Positions 19,899 to 29,851 of a stretch of DNA of 64,000 nt are shown here, piece after piece (the first letter of the stretch is position 1; each line of letters starts with the position of its first letter). The notes under the pieces were generated by a model. It saw only the letters and a program-made list of their open reading frames with translations, did no database searches and was not told the DNA's origin. The DNA lies in NCBI RefSeq assembly GCF_004634425.1, contig NZ_SBJL01000001.1, positions 469,001-533,000 on the forward strand, given 5' to 3'. A program made the position numbers and the translations under genes. This stretch comes from Vitreimonas flagellata (GTDB lineage: Bacteria; Pseudomonadota; Alphaproteobacteria; Caulobacterales; Aquidulcibacteraceae).

Positions 19899-21161
19899 AT
19901 GTCTCGTTTGGTGATGAAGTTTGGCGGCACGTCCGTAGGCGACGTGGAGCGCATCGCGCGTGTTGCGCGTATTGTCGCCGCCGAACGAAAACCGGGACGT
20001 GGGCTGGCCGTCGTTGTCTCGGCGATGTCGGGCGAGACTGACCGTCTGGTCGGCCTGGCGCGCGCATCCGCTGGCGAGACGCCAAACGGCGGCGGTCTGC
20101 CGGCGAAAGACTTCAACGACGAGTATGACGTCATAGTCTCGACCGGCGAGCAGGTGACGACCGGCTTGCTCGCACTCGCACTACGCCGCATCGGCATCCC
20201 CGCGCGCTCGTGGCAGAATTGGCAAATTCCATTCCGCACCGACGACGCGCACTCCAAAGCGCGCATCTTTGAAATCGAAGAAAGCGAACTGGGCGCATCG
20301 ATGGATGCGGGTGTCGTCGCGGTGATCCCAGGCTTCCAGGGCGTCACGGACGATCGCCGCATCACCACACTTGGCCGTGGGGGGTCGGATACGTCAGCTG
20401 TGGCGGTGGCGGCGGCACTGAAGGCGGAGCGCTGCGACATCTACACAGACGTCGACGGCGTCTACACGACCGATCCGCGCATCGTGCCAAAGGCGCAGCG
20501 CTTGGAGAAAATCTCCTACGAAGAAATGCTGGAGATGGCCTCGCTTGGCGCCAAGGTGCTGCAGACGCGCTCCGTTGAATTGGCCTTCGCGCATCGTGTG
20601 CCGGTGCGTGTGCTGTCGAGTTTTGTTGAGCCGGGCGAACCGAACCCCGGCACGTTGGTTTGCCCCGAGGAAGAGATCGTGGAAAAGCAGGTTGTTTCCG
20701 GTGTCGCCTATTCGCGCGATGAAGCGAAGGTCACGTTGCTGGGCGTGGAAGACCACCCTGGCGTCGCCGCCGAGATTTTCGACGCGCTCGCGAACGCCAA
20801 CATCAATGTCGATATGATCGTCCAAAGTGAAGCGCGCCAGGAAGGCCGTCAGAACATCCTGTTCACGTGCCCGGAACGTGAAGCTGCTCGCGCAGCCGAA
20901 ACAATCGAAGCCATTAAAGGCAAGATTGGCGTGGACGAAATCCATATTCGTCGCGATGTGGCCAAAGTCTCCGTTATAGGCATCGGCATGCGCTCTCAGG
21001 TGGGGGTGGCGAAAACCATGTTCGCCGCGCTTGCGCAAAAGGGCATCAATATCGAGGCGATCGCCACTTCGGAGATCAAAATCTCCGTGCTGATTGACGC
21101 TGCGTATACGGAACTTGCAGTCAGGGCGCTGCACACGGCCTATGGTCTGGACGCTGCGTAA
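19899..21161 (+). CDS. lysC: Aspartate kinase
   Basis: Phosphorylates aspartate as the first step to lysine, threonine and methionine. 420 residues. The N-terminal kinase domain has VMKFGGTSVGDVERI, VVSAMSGETDRL and TLGRGGSDTSAVA. DVDGVYTTDPRIV is the aspartate/ATP region. Two ACT domains (about 265-420) have VTLLGVEDHPGVAAEIF and VSVIGIGMRSQVGVAKTMF, consistent with feedback inhibition by lysine and threonine. This is the monofunctional long form, not fused to homoserine dehydrogenase. The order lysC-ptsP is seen in other alphaproteobacteria. Confidence 0.96.
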   Translation: MSRLVMKFGGTSVGDVERIARVARIVAAERKPGRGLAVVVSAMSGETDRLVGLARASAGETPNGGGLPAKDFNDEYDVIVSTGEQVTTGLLALALRRIGIPARSWQNWQIPFRTDDAHSKARIFEIEESELGASMDAGVVAVIPGFQGVTDDRRITTLGRGGSDTSAVAVAAALKAERCDIYTDVDGVYTTDPRIVPKAQRLEKISYEEMLEMASLGAKVLQTRSVELAFAHRVPVRVLSSFVEPGEPNPGTLVCPEEEIVEKQVVSGVAYSRDEAKVTLLGVEDHPGVAAEIFDALANANINVDMIVQSEARQEGRQNILFTCPEREAARAAETIEAIKGKIGVDEIHIRRDVAKVSVIGIGMRSQVGVAKTMFAALAQKGINIEAIATSEIKISVLIDAAYTELAVRALHTAYGLDAA

Positions 21162-21198
21162 GCGGCGACCATGAAAAGCGGAGGAAGCGCGGATCGCG

Positions 21199-23463
21199 AT
21201 GGTTGGTCCGGCAAATGTCGGCGGGTCCCGGATCCTGCTGCGCAAGCTGCGGGAGATCATGGAGACCGGCGGTGTGGCGCAAGAACGCCTCGACCGCCTC
21301 GTGGCGATGATTGCATCGACCATGGTAGCGGACGTGTGCTCGATCTACCTGACACGCGGCGCGGTCCACGAACTCTTCGCCACGGAAGGTCTGAAGCCAG
21401 AAGCTGTGCACCGCACCCGACTGAAGCACGGCGAAGGTCTGGTCGGCTTGGTGGCTGAAACCGCGCAACCGCTCAACATCGCTGACGCACCGCATCACGA
21501 GCGCTTCTCGTATCGCCCCGAAACCGGCGAAGACCCCTACAACGCCTTCCTCGGTGTGCCGATCGTCCGCTCCGAGCGCACGTTCGGTGTGCTCGTCGTG
21601 CAAAACCGCGCCTCGCGCATTTACGGCGAAGACGAAGTCGAGGCGTTGCAAACCATCGCCATGGTGCTCGCGGAAATGGTCGCCTCTGGCGCCTTCGGCG
21701 ATCTCTCCGGGCTCGCCGACGTCGAAGCGCGCGCCAGCCGTCCGGAATTGCTCAACGGCCGTGCATTCTCCGATGGTTTGGCGATTGGCACCGTTGTCCT
21801 GCACGAGCCACACGCACCACTCGGCCGTGTGATCGCCGACGATCCCGTCAAAGAAGAGCAGCGCCTCGATGCAGCGCTCATCCAAGTCCGCACCACGCTG
21901 CAGGAAATGCTCGACGGCGATCCAGGCCGGATCTCGGGCGTGTCCCGCGAAGTGCTGGAAATGTTTCTCATGCTCGCCAACGATCCGAGCTGGGAGACCA
22001 AGCTGAAGCACGGCGTCCGCGCTGGCCTCTCGGCGGATGCGGCGGTTGAACGTATCCGGGGCGAACACCGCGCCAAGTTCAACAAAACCCGCGATCCCTA
22101 CCTGCGCGAGCGCCTGCACGACCTCGAAGACCTCGATAACCGGCTGCTCCGCGCGCTCGCGGGGGTCGATGGCGCGCCCAAGCAGGAAATGCCCGCCGAC
22201 GCCGTGTTGGTGGCCCGCGAACTGGGCCCCGCCGAATTGCTGGATTATGGCGCTGAGCGTTTAAAGGGCTTGGCGCTGGAGGAGGGCGGCGCAACCGCCC
22301 ACGCCGCTATCGTGGCGCGCGCGCTTGGTATTCCGATGGTTGGCCTGCTGCCGGGGTTACTCTCACGCGTGGAAGCTGGCGACGCCATCATCCTCGACGG
22401 TGAGCGCGGCGAGGTGCGCCTGCGCCCCGAAGAGGCGGTGGTCTCGGCCTACCAAGAGCGCATTCAGTTCCGCACCGCCCGCGCCGCCGAATTCGCCCGC
22501 ATCAAAGATACGCCCGCCATCACGCAGGACGGCGCGCAAATCACGCTGCTGCTCAACGCCGGTCTCGCCCTCGACGTGCACCATCTCGACGAAGTCGGCG
22601 CCGAAGGCATCGGTCTTTTCCGGACCGAATTTCAATTCATGGTCTCCGAGACGCTGCCGCGGCTTGAGAGCCAGACTTTGCTCTACCGCGACGTGCTCGA
22701 AACCGCCGACCAGCGCCCCGTCACTTTTCGCACGCTCGATCTCGGCGGCGACAAGGTGTTGCCATACGTCACCGCCGAGCGCGAAGAGAACCCGGCCCTC
22801 GGCTGGCGCGCCGTCCGCATCGGCCTCGATCGGCCAGCTTTGCTGCGCTACCAGCTCCGCGCCCTGATCAGCGCCGCCGCCGGCCGTCGTCTTCGGGTCA
22901 TGTTTCCACTCGTCACACTGATCGCCGAATTCGACGCGGCGCGCGCCTTGGTCGATCGCGAACTCGAATGGGCGCGCAAGCATGGCCGCGAGCTGCCAGC
23001 GCAGATCGAAGTCGGCGTGATGGTGGAAGCGCCGGCTCTGGCCTGGAGCATACCCGCGCTCAAAGGCCGCGCAGACTTCCTGTCGATCGGCACCAACGAT
23101 CTTATGCAGTATTTTTTCGCCGCCGATCGCGGCAATGCGCGCGTTTCGGATCGCTACGACATCTTGAGCCCGCCCGCGCTGCGTTTGCTCAAGCAAATCC
23201 GCGAAGACGCCGACGCGGCCAATCTGCAAATCTCGATCTGCGGCGAAGCCGCGGGCCGCCCGCTCGAAGCTTTGGCGTTTACCGCGTTGGGCTATCGGCG
23301 TTTGTCGATGCCCGCGTCCGGCGTCGGTCCTGTGAAGCGCTTGGTGCTTTCGCTTAACGCGCGCGAAGCAGCGGAGGCGGTGTCGCCCTTGTTGCACTCT
23401 GACGTGCCGTCGGTGCGTGCTGAACTCACATCTATTGCAGCGGCGCACGCCTGGGCGCTGTGA
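21199..23463 (+). CDS. ptsP: Phosphoenolpyruvate--protein phosphotransferase, nitrogen PTS enzyme I
   Basis: EI-Ntr: takes phosphate from PEP and passes it to NPr in the regulatory nitrogen PTS. 754 residues. An N-terminal GAF domain (about 20-165) has ASTMVADVCSIYLTRG and NAFLGVPIVRSERTFGVLVV. The phosphohistidine is His368 in GGATAHAAIVARALG. The PEP barrel has DEVGAEGIGLFRTEFQF, FRTLDLGGDKVLPY and, near the C-terminus, the catalytic Cys in ISICGEAAGRPL. The GAF domain distinguishes it from sugar-PTS enzyme I. Neither NPr nor EIIA is in the window. Confidence 0.96.
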   Translation: MVGPANVGGSRILLRKLREIMETGGVAQERLDRLVAMIASTMVADVCSIYLTRGAVHELFATEGLKPEAVHRTRLKHGEGLVGLVAETAQPLNIADAPHHERFSYRPETGEDPYNAFLGVPIVRSERTFGVLVVQNRASRIYGEDEVEALQTIAMVLAEMVASGAFGDLSGLADVEARASRPELLNGRAFSDGLAIGTVVLHEPHAPLGRVIADDPVKEEQRLDAALIQVRTTLQEMLDGDPGRISGVSREVLEMFLMLANDPSWETKLKHGVRAGLSADAAVERIRGEHRAKFNKTRDPYLRERLHDLEDLDNRLLRALAGVDGAPKQEMPADAVLVARELGPAELLDYGAERLKGLALEEGGATAHAAIVARALGIPMVGLLPGLLSRVEAGDAIILDGERGEVRLRPEEAVVSAYQERIQFRTARAAEFARIKDTPAITQDGAQITLLLNAGLALDVHHLDEVGAEGIGLFRTEFQFMVSETLPRLESQTLLYRDVLETADQRPVTFRTLDLGGDKVLPYVTAEREENPALGWRAVRIGLDRPALLRYQLRALISAAAGRRLRVMFPLVTLIAEFDAARALVDRELEWARKHGRELPAQIEVGVMVEAPALAWSIPALKGRADFLSIGTNDLMQYFFAADRGNARVSDRYDILSPPALRLLKQIREDADAANLQISICGEAAGRPLEALAFTALGYRRLSMPASGVGPVKRLVLSLNAREAAEAVSPLLHSDVPSVRAELTSIAAAHAWAL

Positions 23464-23571
23464 TCTGGCGCTTAACGCCGTTGAGCCGTGTACGATTCGC
23501 GATTAGCTTTAACACTGGCTCAAAATTTGCCTTCTACGACGTGTGGTCTCCGAGGAGGGGCCGTCGACATA

Positions 23572-24402
23572 ATGCTCCAGCCAACGCCCACCGATCCGCA
23601 ATCCGCGACCGAAACGGTCGAAGGCCGTGCGCAGCGCCAGACGCCAGTCGGGCCGCCGCCGCAGCTCGATCCGGCTTGGCGCGCAGGCCGCAAGCTTTCG
23701 GAAGCGCGCCGTCAACGTGGCTGGTCGCTGGACGAGGTCGCCGACCGCATCCGCATTCGTCGTGAATTCCTCGAGGCGCTCGAGGACATGAACGTCAAAT
23801 TGCTGCCGGGCAAAGCCTATGCGCTGGCGTTCTTGCGCTCCTATGCGCGCGAACTCGGCATCGACGAAAAGGCCATTATTGACCAATTCCAGGACGAATC
23901 CGCGCTGACGCGCGAGGACGCCCAAAAGCAGGTCCGCAACCCGACATCGAAACCGCGCCGCGAACGCCCCTGGATGGCTGCTGCAGGCCTCGTCGTCGTC
24001 GCCGCGCTCTTCGTCGGTTGGCGCGCTCTGGAGCAGGGCGGCGCAGACCAGGCGGCGGAAGCGCCGACCGTTGGCGCACCGAGCGTCGCCGCCACGCCAG
24101 CCTCTACGGGCGCGATAACCGCCCGCGTGGTTGAAATTCGTGCGGTATCCGAGGCTTGGCTGGAAGCGCGCGGCCCGGACGGAACCGTGTTCCTTTCCCG
24201 AACCCTGCAGCCAGGCGACGTGTATCGTCCTGATGCAAGCCCAGGCTGGACGCTCCACGCCCGCGACGGCGGCGCCTTCGAGCTCTACGTAAACGGCGCG
24301 TCGGCCGGCCTGCTGGGAACCGCCGGCATGCCGGTGCTCGGCCGCTCGATCGATGAAATTCAGCCGTTGGCGCAGGCGCAATTGGCCACCCCGCGCAGCT
24401 AA
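23572..24402 (+). CDS. RodZ-like helix-turn-helix membrane protein
   Basis: 276 residues. A cytoplasmic HTH_25 domain (about 30-95: LSEARRQRGWSLDEVADRIR, LPGKAYALAFLRSYARELG) is followed by a basic linker, a membrane helix (about 133-152, WMAAAGLVVVAALFVGW) and a periplasmic DUF4115-like domain (AVSEAWLEARGPDGTVF, LQPGDVYRPD). This architecture is that of RodZ, which links MreB to the membrane and affects cell shape. I chose ATG 23572 because GAGGAGGGG lies about 12 bases upstream. The longer frame to 23488 is non-conserved in appearance. ispG follows, a frequent neighbour of rodZ. Confidence 0.86.
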   Translation: MLQPTPTDPQSATETVEGRAQRQTPVGPPPQLDPAWRAGRKLSEARRQRGWSLDEVADRIRIRREFLEALEDMNVKLLPGKAYALAFLRSYARELGIDEKAIIDQFQDESALTREDAQKQVRNPTSKPRRERPWMAAAGLVVVAALFVGWRALEQGGADQAAEAPTVGAPSVAATPASTGAITARVVEIRAVSEAWLEARGPDGTVFLSRTLQPGDVYRPDASPGWTLHARDGGAFELYVNGASAGLLGTAGMPVLGRSIDEIQPLAQAQLATPRS

Positions 24403-24471
24403 AGCCGCAGCCGGCGGGACTGTTAGAGCGCCCCCGGGCGCGCTATCTCCGGCTGGAAAGGATCAGCTCTC

Positions 24472-25608
24472 ATGGACGGCGCAGCCGGCGACCTGCACCA
24501 CATCCGCCCCTGGCGGCGGATCGAGCGCCGCCGCTCGCGCAAAATCCGCGTGGGTAGCGTTGAGATCGGCGGCGACGCCCCGATCGCGGTCCAGTCGATG
24601 ACGAACACGCTGACCTCGGATGCGGCGGCGACGATCGATCAGATACGCCAACTTGAAGAAGCCGGCGCCGACATCGTCCGCGTCTCGTGCCCCGATGAAG
24701 ATTCCACCGCCGCGTTCGCCAAGATCGCACGCGAAGCCAAAGTGCCGTTGGTCGCGGATATCCACTTCCACTATCGCCGGGGCATCGAAGCGGCTGCTGC
24801 TGGCGCTGCGTGCTTGCGTATCAATCCCGGCAATATCGGCAACGCCCAGCGCGTGAAGGACGTCGTGCAAGCCGCGAAAGATCACGGCTGTTCGATCCGC
24901 ATCGGCGTGAACGCCGGCTCACTCGAACAACACCTCTTGGAAAAGTACGGCGAGCCGTGCCCGGAGGCGATGGTCGAAAGCGCGCTTTATCACGCCGCTC
25001 TGCTCGAAGAGCACGACTTCCGCGAGTACAAAATCAGCGTGAAAGCGTCGGACGTGTTTCTCACCGTCGCCGCGTATCAAGCGCTGGCCGAGGCCACGGA
25101 TGCGCCGCTGCATCTCGGCGTCACTGAAGCGGGCGCATTGCGCAGCGGGACGGTGAAGTCTTCTGTCGCTATGGGCTCACTGCTCTGGGCCGGCATCGGC
25201 GACACGATCCGCGTCTCGCTCGCCGCTGATCCGGTGGAAGAGATCAAGGTCGGCCACGACCTGCTCAAATCCATGGGCCTGCGCCAGCGCGGCGTCACCA
25301 TCATCGCGTGCCCTTCGTGCGCGCGTCAGGGCTTCAACGTCATCAAGACGGTGGACGAACTTGAGGCGCGTCTGGCGCATATCGCCGAGCCGATCACGCT
25401 CTCGATCATCGGCTGCGTCGTGAACGGGCCGGGCGAGGCGCTGATGACCGATCTCGGCTTCACCGGCGGCGGCAAGGGCGCCGGCATGGTCTATGTCGCC
25501 GGCAAGCCGGACCATAAGGTCGACAATGTCGAGATGATCGACCATATCGTTGGCTTGGTCGAAGATCGGGCCCAGACGATGCGCGCGAACGCGCCGGCGA
25601 AGGATTGA
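24472..25608 (+). CDS. ispG: 4-hydroxy-3-methylbut-2-en-1-yl diphosphate synthase
   Basis: [4Fe-4S] enzyme of the MEP isoprenoid pathway, 378 residues. [15 protein letters not shown]-like start (here [20 protein letters not shown]), [15 protein letters not shown] and LRINPGNIG are the TIM-barrel signatures. The cluster ligands are in [13 protein letters not shown] and [12 protein letters not shown], plus a Glu in the latter. Substrate and electron use are family knowledge. As an Fe-S protein it depends on the suf operon encoded about 5 kb downstream. Confidence 0.97.
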   Translation: MDGAAGDLHHIRPWRRIERRRSRKIRVGSVEIGGDAPIAVQSMTNTLTSDAAATIDQIRQLEEAGADIVRVSCPDEDSTAAFAKIAREAKVPLVADIHFHYRRGIEAAAAGAACLRINPGNIGNAQRVKDVVQAAKDHGCSIRIGVNAGSLEQHLLEKYGEPCPEAMVESALYHAALLEEHDFREYKISVKASDVFLTVAAYQALAEATDAPLHLGVTEAGALRSGTVKSSVAMGSLLWAGIGDTIRVSLAADPVEEIKVGHDLLKSMGLRQRGVTIIACPSCARQGFNVIKTVDELEARLAHIAEPITLSIIGCVVNGPGEALMTDLGFTGGGKGAGMVYVAGKPDHKVDNVEMIDHIVGLVEDRAQTMRANAPAKD

Positions 25609-25611
25609 GCG

Positions 25612-26025
25612 ATGCTGCAGCGCCACCTGCAGGATACGTACGAATATTTGTTCGATACAGCGCATAATGCGCTGAAGGCGGGCGGCTCATTCGCGCCGTT
25701 CGGCGCCGGCATTCGCAAGACTGGCGAGCAAATCCATACCAATGTCGATCTGCCGATCGAGAAGTCCGCGCCGTCAGATCACATCTCCGGCCTCATTGCG
25801 GGCTTCCGTAAGGATGAGGAAGAGAATGGCCTGATCGCCGCCGGCCTCGTGTTCGACGGGCGCGCCCGCAGCGATGATGCGGCGGCACTCTGCTTCCATA
25901 TCGAAGCGGCCAACGGCAGCGCGGTTGAGGTGATCGTGCCGTACCAGCGCGCCGAAGGCGCGATCGCTTTCGCGGAACCACAAATCACGGCGGTGCACGC
26001 CGAAATTTTCACCGACGTGATGTAG
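25612..26025 (+). CDS. Hypothetical protein between ispG and prfA
   Basis: 137 residues, no recognised family, no signal peptide and no membrane segment. The N-terminal half is helical and amphipathic (MLQRHLQDTYEYLFDTAHNA). The second half alternates in a beta-like way (GLIAAGLVFDGRARS, AVEVIVPYQRAEG). It starts 3 bases after ispG and ends 9 bases before prfA on the same strand, so it is very likely expressed and co-transcribed. Codon usage matches its neighbours. Confidence 0.75.
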   Translation: MLQRHLQDTYEYLFDTAHNALKAGGSFAPFGAGIRKTGEQIHTNVDLPIEKSAPSDHISGLIAGFRKDEEENGLIAAGLVFDGRARSDDAAALCFHIEAANGSAVEVIVPYQRAEGAIAFAEPQITAVHAEIFTDVM

Positions 26026-26034
26026 CTCAGTTCA

Positions 26035-27114
26035 ATGTCTGATTATGCGCGTTTGGAACGCCGCCTCGATCAGGCGGTCGACCGCTTCGAGCGTATCGAG
26101 GCGCGTCTAGGTGCTGCCACCGACGGCGCCGAGATCGTCAAGCTGGGCCAAGAACACGCCGAGCTCAAGCCGCTGATCGAAGCTATCGCGGCCGTGAAGG
26201 CCAAGCGCAAGGAATTTGCCGACCTTGAAGAGATGGCCAAGGACGGCGGTGATCTCGCCGACGTCGTGGCTGAAGAGCTCAACGCCGTGCGCGAAGCGTT
26301 GCCGGAGCTGGAGCGCGCGGCGCTGCTTCTGCTCGCGCCGAAGGACAAGGACGAAAGCGCCTCCGCCGTGCTCGAGATTCGCGCCGGCACGGGCGGCGAA
26401 GAAGCCGCGCTCTTCGCCGGCGATTTGCTGCGCATGTATCAGCGCTACGCCAGCCGCCGTGGTTGGCGCTTCGAGCTTGAGGACATTTCCGACACCGGTA
26501 TTGGCGGCGTGAAAGAAGCCGTCGCCAGCGTCACCGGCAAAGGCGTATTCGGCCGTTTGCGCTTTGAGAGCGGTGTGCATCGTGTGCAGCGCGTGCCGGA
26601 AACCGAAGCCGGCGGGCGCATCCACACCTCAGCCGCGACCGTCGCCGTGTTGCCGCAGCCAGAGGGCGACATCGATATCGTCATCGACGATAAAGACCTT
26701 CGCATCGATACGATGCGCTCGTCGGGCGCTGGCGGTCAGCACGTGAACAAAACCGATTCCGCCGTCCGCATCACGCACTTGCCCACAGGCATCGTCGTCA
26801 TCAGCCAATTGAAGTCGCAGCATCAAAACCGCGCGCAGGGCATGATGATGTTGAAAACGAAACTCTACGACCGCGAACGTGAAATGCGCGACGCCACGCG
26901 TGCGGCCGAACGCAAAGGCCAAATCGGTTCGGGCGATCGCTCTGAGCGCATCCGCACCTACAATTTTCCGCAAGGCCGTGTGACCGACCATCGGATCAAT
27001 CTGACGCTCTACAATTTGCCCGAAGTGATCGAAGGCGCGCTTGATCCCATTCTCGATGCGCTCGCCGCCGAGCATCAGGCGCAGAAGCTCGCAGCGCTGG
27101 AGGGCGACGAATGA
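26035..27114 (+). CDS. prfA: Peptide chain release factor 1
   Basis: Terminates translation at UAA and UAG. 359 residues. The GGQ motif is at 233-235 in [20 protein letters not shown], the site methylated by PrmC, whose gene is next. The domain II anticodon-mimic loop is within [19 protein letters not shown] and neighbouring sequence, and [16 protein letters not shown] closes domain IV. Length and motifs are standard. It overlaps prmC by 4 bases (ATGA). Confidence 0.97.
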   Translation: MSDYARLERRLDQAVDRFERIEARLGAATDGAEIVKLGQEHAELKPLIEAIAAVKAKRKEFADLEEMAKDGGDLADVVAEELNAVREALPELERAALLLLAPKDKDESASAVLEIRAGTGGEEAALFAGDLLRMYQRYASRRGWRFELEDISDTGIGGVKEAVASVTGKGVFGRLRFESGVHRVQRVPETEAGGRIHTSAATVAVLPQPEGDIDIVIDDKDLRIDTMRSSGAGGQHVNKTDSAVRITHLPTGIVVISQLKSQHQNRAQGMMMLKTKLYDREREMRDATRAAERKGQIGSGDRSERIRTYNFPQGRVTDHRINLTLYNLPEVIEGALDPILDALAAEHQAQKLAALEGDE

Positions 27115-27962
27115 GCGAAACGCTGGTCTCACTCTGGACCGACGCGCGCCGTCGCCTTGAAGCGGCCGGCGTAGATTCGCCCGTCATCGATGCGCGTTTG
27201 TTGCTCGAAGCAGGCGCTGGCGTCGGTCGTGTTGATATCGTCACCGATCCGCGCCGGCCGGTGAGCGCCGCGCAAGCCGCCGCCGTCGAAGCGCTGGTGC
27301 GTCGGCGCGAAGCACGCGAGCCAATCGGGCATATCCTTGGCCACAAGGGCTTCTGGACGCTTGATTTCACCGTCAATGCCGACGTGCTCTCGCCACGGCC
27401 TGAAACTGAGCATCTCGTCGAAGTGGCGATGGAGACGCTGCCGAAAGGTTGGCCGGCGCGCATCCTTGATCTCGGCGTCGGCTCAGGCGCCATCTTGCTG
27501 TCTGTGCTTTCCGAGCGCCCGGAATCCACCGGGATCGGAATCGACACCAGCGAGGCTGCACTCGCGGTCGCCCGCGCCAACGCCCAGCGTCTCGGACTCA
27601 GCGATCGCGCGACCATACAAAGCGGCGATTGGAGCGAGGGCCTCGAAGGCCCGTTCGACCTGATCCTCTCCAACCCGCCCTATATCCCTAGCGCCGACAT
27701 CGAAGGCCTCGATCCCGAGGTGGCCAAGTGGGAGCCCCGCCTGGCGCTCGATGGCGGGCCGGACGGGCTCGACCCGTACCGCCGTATCATCGCCGACCTG
27801 CCGCGCCTCCTGGCCCCCACCGGCGCGTTCGCCTTCGAGGTGGGGAAAGGGCAGGCGGAGGCGGTCCGCGCCCTGGCCGAGGCGCAAGGCTTAACCACAA
27901 GCACACCCCGTCTGGACCTTGCCGGCATCCCGCGCGTTGTCGCGGGCAAACGTGCGGCATGA
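27111..27962 (+). CDS. prmC: Release factor glutamine methyltransferase
   Basis: Methylates the Gln of the GGQ motif in release factors. 283 residues. The N-terminal helical domain ends with [19 protein letters not shown]. The SAM site is [16 protein letters not shown], and the substrate-Gln motif NPPY is at residues 188-191 ([11 protein letters not shown]). It is coupled to prfA, its substrate gene, by a 4-base overlap. Confidence 0.96.
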   Translation: MSETLVSLWTDARRRLEAAGVDSPVIDARLLLEAGAGVGRVDIVTDPRRPVSAAQAAAVEALVRRREAREPIGHILGHKGFWTLDFTVNADVLSPRPETEHLVEVAMETLPKGWPARILDLGVGSGAILLSVLSERPESTGIGIDTSEAALAVARANAQRLGLSDRATIQSGDWSEGLEGPFDLILSNPPYIPSADIEGLDPEVAKWEPRLALDGGPDGLDPYRRIIADLPRLLAPTGAFAFEVGKGQAEAVRALAEAQGLTTSTPRLDLAGIPRVVAGKRAA

Positions 27963-28242
27963 GAGGCAGACACTGAAAAAGGCCTTGGAACGTTCCGGAT
28001 CAGGCATTACGTTTGCTCTCGGAATCGATTGCCAGCGGGGTTCAGGGGGCTGAACCGGTAGCGATTTCAGGCAGGCGCGCAGACGCCGCAGCTTCCTCAG
28101 CAAGAGGTCAGAAAAGGACGCGGCGCGATCGCCGGGCGAGATACCCAAAGCTAGGCGAATAGCGACACAGGCGGGCGCAGGCTCATGGAGCCAGGCGCCG
28201 ACAGCGATAACAACGGACCACAATAACGATGGTGCACTTTTG
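27963..28242. other. Intergenic region upstream of the DUF4167 gene
   Basis: 280 bases without a convincing gene. It contains a hairpin GGTTCAG / CTGAACC (28039-28045 and 28050-28056, loop GGGG) with no T run, and is otherwise mixed-composition sequence. It presumably holds the promoter and 5' leader of the DUF4167 gene. I could not identify a clear -35/-10 pair. Confidence 0.5.
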
Positions 28243-29040
28243 ATGAAGCGTCAGCGAGGCCGCGGTCGTAAACCCGGCGGCGGTCATCACCACGGCGGCG
28301 GCGGTGGTGGCGGAAATTTCCATCCCAATCGGTCGATGGAGAGCAACGGCCCCGAGGGCGGAAAGGTGCGTGGCAACGCGTCTTTGATCCTGGAGCGCTA
28401 TTTACAGCTTGCGCGTGACGCGGCGTCTTCGGGCGACCGCGTGCTCAGCGAAAATTATATGCAGCACGCCGATCACTATTTCCGGCTTGTGCGCCAGATG
28501 CAGCCCGCGGTGCCGGTGCAGCAAGTGAACAACGATCGCTTCGAGAACGATTACGAAAGCGATGAAGACGGCGGTGAAGCCGGCGGCGAGGGCGAAGCTC
28601 ACGCAGCTGAGGGCGGCGGCGAACAGCCAGACGCAGACTTCCCGCAAGGCGAACGCCAGCAACACTTCGATCGGGGTGATCGCAGTGGCGAGCGCGGCGG
28701 AGACGGCGACTTCCGTCGTGGCCGCAACAATCGCAACCGTCGCAACCGCTTCCGCTCTGAAGGCGGTGAAGGCGGCGGCGAGCACCACGAAGGCCGCGAG
28801 CCGCGTGAAGCCCGCGAACCGCGCGAGCCTCGTGAACCACGCGAGGATGGCGGCGAAATGCGTTCAGAGCGCAGCGAAGGCGGCGAGCGTCCAGAGCGCG
28901 CCGAACGCCAAGAACGTAGCGAACGTCCGCCGCGCCGCGAGCGCCAGCCGCGCGAACCGCGCGCTGACAATGGCGGTGAGCAAGCCGGCCCGGAGGGTTT
29001 CTCCAACGGCCCGCGTCCGGCGTTCTTGCGTTCGGAATAG
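28243..29040 (+). CDS. DUF4167 family low-complexity protein
   Basis: 265 residues. Residues 1-25 are basic and Gly/His-rich (KRQRGRGRKPGGGHHHGG). A compact conserved segment follows (about 35-90: GKVRGNASLILERYLQLARD, ENYMQHADHYFRLVRQM). The rest is highly charged low complexity, including EPREAREPREPREPRE and many Glu-Arg-Gly units. The N-terminal block matches DUF4167, an alphaproteobacterial family found next to prmC. Its charge and RG-rich ends suggest RNA or ribosome association; that is inference. ATG 28243 is preferred to the TTG just before it. Confidence 0.88.
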   Translation: MKRQRGRGRKPGGGHHHGGGGGGGNFHPNRSMESNGPEGGKVRGNASLILERYLQLARDAASSGDRVLSENYMQHADHYFRLVRQMQPAVPVQQVNNDRFENDYESDEDGGEAGGEGEAHAAEGGGEQPDADFPQGERQQHFDRGDRSGERGGDGDFRRGRNNRNRRNRFRSEGGEGGGEHHEGREPREAREPREPREPREDGGEMRSERSEGGERPERAERQERSERPPRRERQPREPRADNGGEQAGPEGFSNGPRPAFLRSE

Positions 29041-29063
29041 AGCGAGCGCCTAAGGCACAAATG

Positions 29064-29094
29064 AAAAGCGCGGGTCCGAAAGGCCCGCGCTTTT
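29064..29094. terminator. Bidirectional Rho-independent terminator
   Basis: Stem AAAAGCGCGGGTC (29064-29076) pairs with GGCCCGCGCTTTT (29082-29094), with one G-T pair and loop CGAAA. U runs on + (TTTTGCTTTT) and A runs before it serve both strands. It lies between the DUF4167 gene (+) and the hydrolase (-). Confidence 0.88.
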
Positions 29095-29098
29095 GCTT

Positions 29099-29785
29099 TT
29101 ATCGCTTTGAGCTCGGCGGCCGTGGCGGCCCAGCCAAGCGGCGTTCGAGATATTCGCGCGCGTGCTTCTCGACGTCGGCCAAGTGATCCTGGCCCGGCTC
29201 GCGCCCACGGAAGAAGTGGTCGGCGCCTTCAACGATCGCGGCGTCGACCTTGATGTTCTTCTGCGTACGGATGCGGCTGATCACGCGCTCCATATCCGGC
29301 GCCGTCGTGACGCTGTCGCGCGTGCCGTAAATCATGACGCCCGACGCCGGGCAGGGCGCGAGGAATGAGAGGTCGTAATGGTTCGCCGGCGGCGCGACCG
29401 CGATGAAGCCGTCGATCTCCGGCCGGCGCATCAACAATTGCAGACCGATCCACGCGCCAAACGAATAGCCGCCCACCCAGCACTGCTCGGCGTTGGGATT
29501 CATGCTCTGCAGATAATCGAGCGCGGAGGCGGCGTCGGAAAGCTCGCCCATGCCGTTGTCGAACACGCCCTGCGAACGGCCAATGCCGCGGAAATTGAAG
29601 CGCAGAACGCCAAAGCCCTTATCGGCAAAGAGCTTATAGAGCTGGACGGTAACCCGATCCTGCATCGAACCGCCGGCGCGGGGGTGGCCGTGTAGGATGA
29701 GCGCGATCGGCGCGCCTTCCTTCGGGGGTTCCTGGTAGCGGCCTTCAACACGCCCTGCGGCGCCCGGGAAAATCACTTCTGGCAT
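29099..29785 (-). CDS. Alpha/beta hydrolase
   Basis: 228-residue soluble hydrolase of the dienelactone hydrolase/DUF-like esterase group. The oxyanion region is ALILHGHPRAGGSM and the nucleophile elbow is GGYSFGAWIG (G-x-S-x-G). A late Asp in MIYGTRDSVT and a His in GADHFFRGREP complete the triad. VLRFNFRGIGRSQGVFD is typical of this family. The substrate cannot be told. Divergent from iscR, with the IscR-site region between them, so its promoter may share that region. Confidence 0.86.
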   Translation of the reverse strand: MPEVIFPGAAGRVEGRYQEPPKEGAPIALILHGHPRAGGSMQDRVTVQLYKLFADKGFGVLRFNFRGIGRSQGVFDNGMGELSDAASALDYLQSMNPNAEQCWVGGYSFGAWIGLQLLMRRPEIDGFIAVAPPANHYDLSFLAPCPASGVMIYGTRDSVTTAPDMERVISRIRTQKNIKVDAAIVEGADHFFRGREPGQDHLADVEKHAREYLERRLAGPPRPPSSKR

Positions 29786-29826
29786 TCACGACCCCAGCCT
29801 GCAGACCCCAACGGAATCAGCGGCAA

Positions 29827-29851
29827 ATTCTTGACCAAAATACTCAGGTAT
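29827..29851 (+). promoter_or_regulatory. Candidate IscR type 1 operator overlapping the iscR/suf promoter
   Basis: Two half sites with the form ATTCTTGAC and TCAGGTAT are separated by an A-rich centre. By hand, 22 of 25 positions fit the E. coli type 1 IscR consensus as I recall it. TTGACC at 29831-29836 inside it is a good -35 element. A -10 is expected near 29854-29860 but is weak. [2Fe-2S]-IscR bound here would repress its own operon, as in E. coli. Confidence 0.6.

Noticed and set aside
28039-28056. GGTTCAG/CTGAACC hairpin as a terminator or riboswitch
   Set aside because: No T run follows and no known riboswitch core surrounds it; noted only as a hairpin in the leader region.
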